From: Lachnospiraceae bacterium
Lineage (GTDB): Bacteria > Bacillota > Clostridia > Lachnospirales > Lachnospiraceae
Assembly: GCA_028692395.1 (NCBI GenBank)
Contig: JAQUXP010000013.1
Span: 1 to 64,000 of the forward strand
DNA length: 64,000 nucleotides
Direction of reading: 5' to 3'
Below the pieces are notes generated by a model. The model saw nothing but the letters and a program-made list of their open reading frames with translations. It ran no database searches and was not told where the DNA came from. Below, in pieces: positions 8,496-15,732 of the stretch; position 1 is the first letter of the stretch; each line of letters begins with the position of its first letter. A program made the translations under genes and the position numbers.

Positions 8496-8696
8496 ATGGA
8501 AGAAAACAGACAGATGATAAGGGCGAATGGTCAGTCCTTTTTAATAGAGATAAAATGCACACAGAACAGTACCTGGCAGGGTGTCATTACCTGGGTGGAA
8601 AAAAAGCAGTCACTGCCATTTCGAAGTGTACTGGAGATGATCAGGCTGATGGATTCAGCCATGGCAAGTGGTGCGGTGCTGCCAGGATGGGAATGA
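8496..8696 (+). CDS. Small hypothetical protein with NSTWQG motif, paralogous to the upstream gene's module
   Basis: A 66-residue protein that is a single copy of the module seen twice in the preceding protein: IEIKCTQNSTWQGVITW, then FRSVLEMIRLMDSA. The start ATG 8496 has AAAGG upstream. A separate promoter is possible, with TATAAT at 8403-8408 in the 157-base gap. Its end overlaps the region holding the promoter of the exonuclease gene. Function unknown; the strong conservation of STWQG between neighbours argues that it is a real gene. Confidence 0.6.
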   Translation: MEENRQMIRANGQSFLIEIKCTQNSTWQGVITWVEKKQSLPFRSVLEMIRLMDSAMASGAVLPGWE

Positions 8697-8715
8697 TCTT
8701 GTGAAAGCGTCCCTC

Positions 8716-8745
8716 TTGCTTCAACCGGCTGCTTCGTGCTATAAT
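8716..8745 (+). promoter_or_regulatory. Sigma-A promoter giving a probable leaderless exonuclease mRNA
   Basis: TTGCTT (8716-8721), an 18-base spacer and a perfect TATAAT (8740-8745) precede ATG 8752 by only 6 bases. The expected transcription start coincides with the start codon, and no Shine-Dalgarno sequence is present. Confidence 0.6.
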
Positions 8746-8751
8746 CGATCT

Positions 8752-9714
8752 ATGGATTATATTGTATTTGACCTGGAATGGAATCAATGTCCTTATGGGA
8801 AAGAGCGTGAGGTGCGCACACTGCCATTTGAGATTATTGAAATAGGAGCAGTAAAACTGAATAAAGACAGGGAGATAACAGACAAGTTTTATAGAGTTAT
8901 CTGTCCAAGCGTATATCCGAAGCTTCACTTCCGCACCCGCGAGATCGTGGGCAAGACAGAGGAAGAATTGCAGAAAGGTGTTCCATTTACGGAGGCAGTT
9001 TCGGACTTTTTTGCATGGGCAGGTCAGGATGTCATGTTTGCAACCTGGGGCGGCGTAGATCTGATTGAACTGCAGCGGAATATGAAGTATTATCAGCTTC
9101 TGCATCTGCTGAAGGGACCGCTTCATTTCTATGACGTACAAAAGCTTTTTGCCATCTCCTATGAAGACATGAAGAGTCGGCGTGCACTGGAATATGGAAT
9201 TGATTTTCTGAAACTGGAGAAAAATATGGAATTTCATCAGGCGCTTTCGGATGCCTGGTATACGGCAGAGATTTTTCAGAAGATTGACTTGGATATTATC
9301 TATGCCTATGATTCTATTGACGTGTATCAGAATCCCAAAACAAAGCAGGAGGAGATTCACGCAGTATATAATGGCTACACAAAGTTTGTGTCCCGGGAAT
9401 TTTTGACGAAAGAGGATGCACTGGAAGATAAAGAGGTTATCTCAACGCACTGCTGTCTCTGCGGAAAAGCGATGAAGAAGAAGATTCGCTGGTTTTCGGT
9501 AGGGGCCAAGAATTATTACTGCATCGCCAACTGCACGGAGCATGGCTATATGAAGGGAAAGATTCGGATGAAGAAGACGGATGAGGGACGATTCTTTGTT
9601 GTGAAGACCATCAAGGTCAGCAGCGAGGCGGAGGCGGATCTGATCCGGCAGCGAAAAGAGCAGCAGACCCTTCGAAGACGTGCGAAAATGAGAAAAATCA
9701 AAAAGGATTGTTGA
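8752..9714 (+). CDS. DEDDh-type 3'-5' exonuclease with C-terminal zinc-ribbon
   Basis: A 320-residue protein. The three exonuclease motifs are visible: FDLEWN (Exo I) at residues 5-10, FATWGGVDLIEL (Exo II) near residue 97, and HQALSDAWYTAEIF (Exo III, DEDDh class) near 163. After residue 225 an extra region has CCLCGKAMKKKIRWF and later NYYCIANC, a likely zinc-binding ribbon, then a basic tail (RRRAKMRKIKK), suggesting nucleic-acid binding. I chose ATG 8752 because the homologous fold begins there; the in-frame ATG at 8668 lies inside the upstream gene and upstream of the promoter. The substrate (RNA or DNA) cannot be told. Confidence 0.8.
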   Translation: MDYIVFDLEWNQCPYGKEREVRTLPFEIIEIGAVKLNKDREITDKFYRVICPSVYPKLHFRTREIVGKTEEELQKGVPFTEAVSDFFAWAGQDVMFATWGGVDLIELQRNMKYYQLLHLLKGPLHFYDVQKLFAISYEDMKSRRALEYGIDFLKLEKNMEFHQALSDAWYTAEIFQKIDLDIIYAYDSIDVYQNPKTKQEEIHAVYNGYTKFVSREFLTKEDALEDKEVISTHCCLCGKAMKKKIRWFSVGAKNYYCIANCTEHGYMKGKIRMKKTDEGRFFVVKTIKVSSEAEADLIRQRKEQQTLRRRAKMRKIKKDC

Positions 9715-9740
9715 CAGATCTGATGCTGTTGGGTTATGAT
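9711..9740 (+). promoter_or_regulatory. Sigma-A promoter of the ileS T-box leader
   Basis: TTGACA (9711-9716) overlaps the stop codon of the exonuclease gene. An 18-base spacer and TATGAT (9735-9740) follow. Transcription would start near 9747, just before stem I of the T-box. Confidence 0.6.
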
Positions 9741-9754
9741 ACGAGAAGGTGTAT

Positions 9755-10005
9755 ATAAAAATGGCGCAGACGAAGACAGTAAGCTGTAGATAAAAGGAAA
9801 AGCGAATCGGTGAGGGTGGAAGACCGGTACAAGTAATCACAGCCCAACATCACTTCCGAGTCGCGATGCTGAAATCCCCGGCACTTTTTCGACAGGAGAG
9901 TAAGGATCGCCGCATGTCCGGCGTTAGAGGGGCAGCATATGACAGTATGTAACAGGTGGTAGCGAATTCAAGACATTCGTCCTTTTACGGGATGGGTGTT
10001 TTTTT
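9755..10005 (+). promoter_or_regulatory. T-box riboswitch, isoleucine (AUC specifier)
   Basis: The leader carries the T-box features: AGUAAGC on the 5' side of stem I (near 9776), a specifier region AUC-AC-UUCCGAG with AUC at 9849-9851, and the T-box sequence AACAGGUGGUAGCG at 9951-9964. The base of stem I can form between CGCAGAC (near 9763) and GTCGCG (near 9860). A terminator follows. Uncharged tRNA-Ile would stabilise the antiterminator and allow ileS expression. The specifier was placed by comparison with the tryptophan T-box at 33.8 kb, which has the same NNN-AC-UU..GAG pattern. Confidence 0.85.
9974..10005 (+). terminator. T-box-controlled intrinsic terminator of ileS
   Basis: CATTCGTCC (9974-9982) pairs with GGATGGGTG (9990-9998) and is followed by seven T. 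The 5' arm overlaps the antiterminator strand, as expected for a T-box. Confidence 0.8.
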
Positions 10006-10035
10006 AATTGAATCAATTATAAGGAGGAAAAAATC

Positions 10036-13000
10036 ATGTATCAGAAAGTGGATACGAATCTTAATTTTGTAGATCGTGAAAAGAAGACAGAGGAATTCTG
10101 GGATAAAGAACAGATTTTTAAGAAAAGCATGGAGGAGCGCGAGGGAAGCCCCATGTACACCTTTTATGACGGTCCTCCTACTGCCAATGGAAAACCGCAC
10201 ATCGGACATGTATTGACTCGTGTTATCAAGGATATGATTCCAAGATACCGTACCATGAAGGGCTACGAGGTTCCAAGGAAAGCCGGATGGGATACCCATG
10301 GTCTTCCTGTTGAGCTGGAGGTAGAGAAAAAGCTTGGTCTGAACGGAAAAGAACAGATCGAGGAATACGGTATGGAGCCGTTCATCAAGCAGTGTAAGGA
10401 AAGCGTCTGGAAATACAAGGGTATGTGGGAAGATTTCTCCTCAACAGTTGGTTTCTGGGCTGATATGGAGCATCCTTACGTTACTTATGAGAATTCCTTT
10501 ATTGAATCTGAGTGGTGGGCACTGAAAGAAATCTGGAACAAAAAGCTGCTTTACAAGGGCTTTAAGATCGTTCCTTACTGCCCACGCTGCGGAACTCCCC
10601 TCTCTGCCCAGGAAGTAGCACAGGGCTATAAGACGGTAAAAGAGCGCTCTGCTATCGTAAGGTTCAAGGTGACAGGGGAAGACGCTTACTTCCTTGCATG
10701 GACCACAACTCCATGGACCCTGCCTTCCAACACGGCACTCTGTGTAAATCCGGAGGAAACCTACTGTAAGGTGAAGGCAGCAGACGGCTATACCTATTAT
10801 ATGGCAGAGGCACTTCTTGACAGGGTTCTTGGCAAGCTTGGAAGTGAGGAGACACCAGCTTATGAGGTTCTGGAGAGCTGCAAGGGACAGGAACTGGAAT
10901 ACCGGGAATACGAGCCACTGTTTGCATGTACCGGTGAGGCTGCTCTGAAGCAGAAAAAGAAGGCACATTTCGTCACCTGTGACAACTATGTTACCATGAC
11001 AGACGGTACCGGTATTGTTCATATTGCACCAGCATTTGGTGAGGATGACAGCCGGATCGGACGTAACTATGAACTGCCATTTATCCAGTTTGTTGACGGA
11101 AAAGGTGACATGACACCGGAGACTCCTTACGCAGGCGTATTCGTCAAAAAAGCAGATCCCATGGTACTTAAAGACCTGGAGCAGGAAGGAAAGCTCTTTG
11201 ATGCACCGAAATTCGAGCATGATTATCCTCACTGCTGGAGATGTGACACTCCACTGATCTACTATGCACGGGAATCCTGGTTTATCAAGATGACAGCGGT
11301 AAGAGAGGATCTGATTCGTAACAATAACACCATCAACTGGATTCCGGAAAGTATCGGAAAGGGACGTTTTGGAGATTGGATCGAGAACGTTCAGGACTGG
11401 GGCTTAAGCCGTAACCGTTACTGGGGCACACCACTGAATATCTGGATCTGTGATGACTGTGGAGAGCAGCATGCGATCGGAAGCATTGAAGAACTGAAGT
11501 CCATGTCCGATAACTGCCCGGAGGATATCGAGCTGCATCGCCCATATATCGATAATGTTACCATCAAGTGTCCGCACTGTGGTAAGACTATGCACCGTGT
11601 ACCGGAAGTAATCGACTGCTGGTTCGATTCCGGCTCCATGCCATTCGCACAGCATCATTATCCCTTTGAGAACAAAGAGCTTTTCGAGAAGCAGTTCCCG
11701 GCACAGTTTATCTCCGAGGCGGTAGACCAGACCCGTGGATGGTTCTACTCTCTGCTGGCAATCTCAACGCTGCTGTTTAACAAGGCACCTTATCAGAATG
11801 TTATTGTTCTGGGACATGTACAGGATGAGAACGGACAGAAGATGAGTAAATCCAAGGGAAATGCAGTGGATCCTTTTGATGCACTGCAGACCTACGGTGC
11901 AGATGCGATCCGCTGGTACTTCTATATTAATAGTGCACCATGGCTTCCTAACCGCTTTAACGGAAAAGCGGTATCGGAGTACTCCCGCAAGTTTATGGGA
12001 ACTCTTTGGAACACCTATGCATTCTATGTTTTATATGCGAATATCGATAATTTTGATGCAACTGCTTATCAATTAGAAGAAGAGAAGCTTTCTGTTATGG
12101 ACAGATGGCTGTTATCCCGCCTGAATTCCACGATTCATATGGTGGATGTATCCCTGGAAAACTATCGTATTCCGGAGGCTGCAAGAGCACTGCAGAGCTT
12201 TGTAGACGACATGAGTAACTGGTACGTAAGAAGAAGCCGTGAGCGTTTCTGGGCAAAGGGGATGGAACAGGATAAAATCAATGCCTATATGACACTTTAT
12301 ACTGCTTTGGTGGAGCTTAGTAAGGCGGCAGCACCGATGATTCCTTTTATGGCAGAGGATATCTATCAGAATCTGGTTCGAAGCATCGATAAAACTGCTC
12401 CGGAAAGTATTCATCTCTGTGACTTCCCAGAGGTTCATCAAAACCAGATTGACAAAGAGCTTGAGGACAATATGGAGCATCTGCTGGAGATCGTTGTTAT
12501 GGGACGTGCCTGCAGAAATACCGCCAATATCAAAAATCGCCAACCGATTGCCAAGATGTATGTAAAGAGCGTGTGGTGTCTTTCCAAATACTACAAAGAG
12601 ATCATCGAGGACGAGCTGAATATCAAGGACGTTGTATTTACAGATGAGATTGCAGAATTTATTACCTACAGCTTCAAACCACAGCTTAAGACCGTAGGAC
12701 CAAAATACGGAAAACTTTTGAATGCCATCCGTACCGCACTGACAGAGATCGATGGAAATGCAGCAATGAAGGAAATTCGTTCTACAGGAGAACTGAAACT
12801 TGACATAGCCGGGGAAGCAATCGTATTATTAGAAGAGGATCTTCTGATTGAGACAGCGCAGATGGAAGGCTATATCAGTGAATCAGATAATGCCATCACT
12901 GTTGTACTTGATACGAACCTGACACCAGAGCTTCTGGAAGAGGGATTCGTAAGAGAGATCATCAGCAAGATTCAGACGATGCGTAAAGAAGCAGGCTTCG

Positions 13001-13188
13001 AGGTTATGGACAAAATTAAAGTTTACGTTAAGGATAATGAAGTGATCAAAGGCATCGCAGCTGCACATAACAGGGAAATCTGCAGGGATGTGCTTGCGGA
13101 AGAAATTGTTGCAGATGCATCAGCCGGTTACGAAAAGACCTGGAATATTAATTCTGAGAAGGTCACACTGGCTGTGGAAAAGCTGTAA
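10036..13188 (+). CDS. ileS: Isoleucyl-tRNA synthetase
   Basis: A 1050-residue class I synthetase that charges tRNA-Ile with ATP. HIGH lies at residues 55-58, the WDTHGLPVE segment follows, and KMSKS is at 602-606. Putative zinc-binding cysteine pairs appear in the central region (CPRCGTP near 180, CDDCGE and CPHCGK around 470-510). The length and the VELEVEKKLG segment fit the long (about 1040 residue) clostridial or eukaryote-like clade rather than the 940-residue E. coli type; members of that clade are often less sensitive to mupirocin, which I infer but cannot show here. Start 10036 has AAGGAGG. Controlled by the upstream T-box. Confidence 0.97.
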   Translation: MYQKVDTNLNFVDREKKTEEFWDKEQIFKKSMEEREGSPMYTFYDGPPTANGKPHIGHVLTRVIKDMIPRYRTMKGYEVPRKAGWDTHGLPVELEVEKKLGLNGKEQIEEYGMEPFIKQCKESVWKYKGMWEDFSSTVGFWADMEHPYVTYENSFIESEWWALKEIWNKKLLYKGFKIVPYCPRCGTPLSAQEVAQGYKTVKERSAIVRFKVTGEDAYFLAWTTTPWTLPSNTALCVNPEETYCKVKAADGYTYYMAEALLDRVLGKLGSEETPAYEVLESCKGQELEYREYEPLFACTGEAALKQKKKAHFVTCDNYVTMTDGTGIVHIAPAFGEDDSRIGRNYELPFIQFVDGKGDMTPETPYAGVFVKKADPMVLKDLEQEGKLFDAPKFEHDYPHCWRCDTPLIYYARESWFIKMTAVREDLIRNNNTINWIPESIGKGRFGDWIENVQDWGLSRNRYWGTPLNIWICDDCGEQHAIGSIEELKSMSDNCPEDIELHRPYIDNVTIKCPHCGKTMHRVPEVIDCWFDSGSMPFAQHHYPFENKELFEKQFPAQFISEAVDQTRGWFYSLLAISTLLFNKAPYQNVIVLGHVQDENGQKMSKSKGNAVDPFDALQTYGADAIRWYFYINSAPWLPNRFNGKAVSEYSRKFMGTLWNTYAFYVLYANIDNFDATAYQLEEEKLSVMDRWLLSRLNSTIHMVDVSLENYRIPEAARALQSFVDDMSNWYVRRSRERFWAKGMEQDKINAYMTLYTALVELSKAAAPMIPFMAEDIYQNLVRSIDKTAPESIHLCDFPEVHQNQIDKELEDNMEHLLEIVVMGRACRNTANIKNRQPIAKMYVKSVWCLSKYYKEIIEDELNIKDVVFTDEIAEFITYSFKPQLKTVGPKYGKLLNAIRTALTEIDGNAAMKEIRSTGELKLDIAGEAIVLLEEDLLIETAQMEGYISESDNAITVVLDTNLTPELLEEGFVREIISKIQTMRKEAGFEVMDKIKVYVKDNEVIKGIAAAHNREICRDVLAEEIVADASAGYEKTWNINSEKVTLAVEKL

Positions 13189-13223
13189 ATTACACACGAA
13201 AACTCACAAAGCAGGAGGCGTAC

Positions 13224-15683
13224 ATGTTGTACCTTGAATTCAAGAAAGAAGCATTTAAGAAAAGCATAAAAGAAAATGTGAAAAATCTCTACCGTAAAAC
13301 ACTGGAGGAAGCTACACCGCAGCAGATCTTTCAGGCTGTTTCCTATACGGTAAAGGATGTTATCATTGATAACTGGATGAAAACCCAGGAAGAGATTGCA
13401 CAGAAAGATCCGAAGATTATATATTATATGTCCATGGAATTTCTGATGGGACGGGCACTGGGCAACAATCTGATTAACCTGACCGCTTATAAGGAAGTAC
13501 AGGAGGCGCTGGATGAGCTGGGAATAGACTTAAATGCTGTGGAGGATCAGGAGCCGGATGCAGCCCTTGGAAATGGTGGTCTTGGCCGCCTTGCTGCATG
13601 TTTTCTGGATTCCCTGGCAACGCTGGGATATGCGGCTTATGGCTGTGGTATCCGCTACCGTTATGGTATGTTCAAACAGGAGATTCGAGATGGCTATCAG
13701 GTAGAGGTGCCGGATAACTGGCTGAAGGATGGCAATCCTTTCGAACTGCGCCGTCCGGAGTATGCGAAGGAAGTAAAGTTCGGCGGTCATGTAGAGGTAC
13801 AGTATAACCCCCAGACAGGGAAGAATGAATTCGTACAGAAGGATTATTCTTCCGTCCGTGCAATTCCTTATGATATGCCGATTACCGGTTATAATAATGG
13901 AATCGTAAATACACTTCGTATCTGGGATGCAGAAGCGATCAATGATTTCCAGCTGGATTCCTTTGACAAGGGAGATTATCACAAGGCAGTAGAGCAGGAG
14001 AATCTTGCACGTACCATCGTTGAGGTACTTTACCCAAATGATAATCATATGGCAGGAAAAGAGCTTCGTCTGAAACAGCAGTATTTCTTCATCTCTGCCA
14101 GTGTACAGACTGCGATCGCCAAATATAAGATACACCACAAGGATATCCGTGATTTCTATAAGAAAGTAACCTTCCAGATGAATGATACGCATCCAACAGT
14201 AGCAGTTGCAGAGCTGATGCGTATACTGATGGATCAGGAAGGTCTTGAGTGGGATGAAGCATGGGATGTAACCACACAGACCTGTGCCTATACGAATCAT
14301 ACGATCATGTCAGAAGCACTGGAAAAGTGGCCGGTTGACCTGTTCGCCCGCCTGCTTCCCCGTGTTTATCAGATCGTGGAAGAGATTAACCGCAGATTTG
14401 TAGATCAGATCCGCATAATGTATCCGGGAGATGAAAGTAAGGTTGCTTCTATGGCAATTCTGTACAACGGTCAGGTTCGCATGGCTCATCTTGCTATCGC
14501 AGGAAGCTATTCGGTAAATGGTGTTGCAAAGCTTCATACCGAGATTCTGAAGAAACAGTCTCTGAAGGATTTCTATGAGATGATGCCGGATAAGTTTAAT
14601 AATAAGACCAATGGTATCACCCAGAGAAGATTCCTGCTTCATGGGGATCCGCTGTTGGCAGAGTGGGTAAGTGCACATGTCGGAAAAGCATGGGTTACTG
14701 ATCTTCCGCAGCTGGAGAAGCTGGCTCCCCTTGCTGACAAAGAGAAATATCAGAAGGAATTCCTTCAGATTAAGTATAAGAACAAGCTTCGTCTTGCAAA
14801 ATACGTGAAAGAACATAACAATATTGATATTGATCCCCATTCCATCTTTGATGTGCAGGTAAAGCGTCTCCACGAGTACAAACGTCAGCTGTTAAACATT
14901 TTACATGTTATGCATCTGTATAACACACTGAAGGATAATCCGGATATGCCTTTCTATCCAAGAACCTTTATCTTTGGGGCAAAGGCAAGTGCAGGCTATG
15001 AGCGTGCAAAGTCCATCATTAAACTGATCAACAGTGTAGGTGATGTGATTAACAACGATGCTTCCATTCGGGGAAGAATCAAAGTTGTATTTATCGAGGA
15101 CTATCGTGTCAGCAACGCAGAACTGATCTTTGCAGCGGCAGATGTATCCGAGCAGATCTCCACTGCAAGTAAAGAGGCCAGCGGAACAGGAAATATGAAG
15201 TTCATGCTGAATGGTGCTTTGACACTTGGAACCATGGATGGAGCAAATGTTGAGATTGTGGAAGAAGTTGGAGATGAGCATGCATTTATCTTCGGTTTAT
15301 CAGCAGATGAGGTAATCCGTTATGAGAATCAGGGCGGGTATGATCCGATGTCTTATTACAACAGCAATCCGATGATTCACAGAGTTGTGGACCAGCTGGT
15401 AGATGGAACATTCTCCCAGGGAGATACCAATCGATTCCGTGATATTCACGATTCACTGCTGTCCAACAGAAACAGCAGCAGAGCGGATATGTACTTTATC
15501 CTTGCTGATTTTCAGTCTTATCTGGCAGCACAGGAGCGGGTAGAGAGCAAATACAGGAACTCCTCCGAGTGGGCAAAGAGTGCGATTCTGAATATATCCA
15601 AAGCAGGAAAGTTCTCCTCCGACAGAACAATTCAACAGTATGTGGATGAGATATGGCATCTGGACAAGATAACAGCAATGTGA
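13224..15683 (+). CDS. glgP: Glycogen/starch/alpha-glucan phosphorylase
   Basis: An 819-residue GT35 phosphorylase that releases glucose-1-phosphate from alpha-1,4-glucans. The pyridoxal-phosphate motif EASGTGNMKFMLNGA is present with the binding lysine near residue 659; the GNGGLGRLAACF and RLHEYKRQLLN segments are typical. Strong GGAGG site; 35 bases after ileS with no terminator between, so read-through from ileS is possible. It works with the branching enzyme at 30.2 kb and the GH13 enzyme at 28.8 kb in glucan storage and use. Confidence 0.96.
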   Translation: MLYLEFKKEAFKKSIKENVKNLYRKTLEEATPQQIFQAVSYTVKDVIIDNWMKTQEEIAQKDPKIIYYMSMEFLMGRALGNNLINLTAYKEVQEALDELGIDLNAVEDQEPDAALGNGGLGRLAACFLDSLATLGYAAYGCGIRYRYGMFKQEIRDGYQVEVPDNWLKDGNPFELRRPEYAKEVKFGGHVEVQYNPQTGKNEFVQKDYSSVRAIPYDMPITGYNNGIVNTLRIWDAEAINDFQLDSFDKGDYHKAVEQENLARTIVEVLYPNDNHMAGKELRLKQQYFFISASVQTAIAKYKIHHKDIRDFYKKVTFQMNDTHPTVAVAELMRILMDQEGLEWDEAWDVTTQTCAYTNHTIMSEALEKWPVDLFARLLPRVYQIVEEINRRFVDQIRIMYPGDESKVASMAILYNGQVRMAHLAIAGSYSVNGVAKLHTEILKKQSLKDFYEMMPDKFNNKTNGITQRRFLLHGDPLLAEWVSAHVGKAWVTDLPQLEKLAPLADKEKYQKEFLQIKYKNKLRLAKYVKEHNNIDIDPHSIFDVQVKRLHEYKRQLLNILHVMHLYNTLKDNPDMPFYPRTFIFGAKASAGYERAKSIIKLINSVGDVINNDASIRGRIKVVFIEDYRVSNAELIFAAADVSEQISTASKEASGTGNMKFMLNGALTLGTMDGANVEIVEEVGDEHAFIFGLSADEVIRYENQGGYDPMSYYNSNPMIHRVVDQLVDGTFSQGDTNRFRDIHDSLLSNRNSSRADMYFILADFQSYLAAQERVESKYRNSSEWAKSAILNISKAGKFSSDRTIQQYVDEIWHLDKITAM

Positions 15684-15732
15684 TAAACTTGTGATAACTG
15701 TGGAGCTATAGATTAATTATGAGGTGAAAACG

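Noticed and set aside
9728-9848. T-box stem I base formed by GTTGGG (9728) and CCCAAC (9843), with ATC 9836-9838 as specifier
   Set aside because: The promoter -10 box is at 9735-9740, so 9728-9733 is not transcribed; the pattern shared with the tryptophan T-box places the specifier at 9849-9851.
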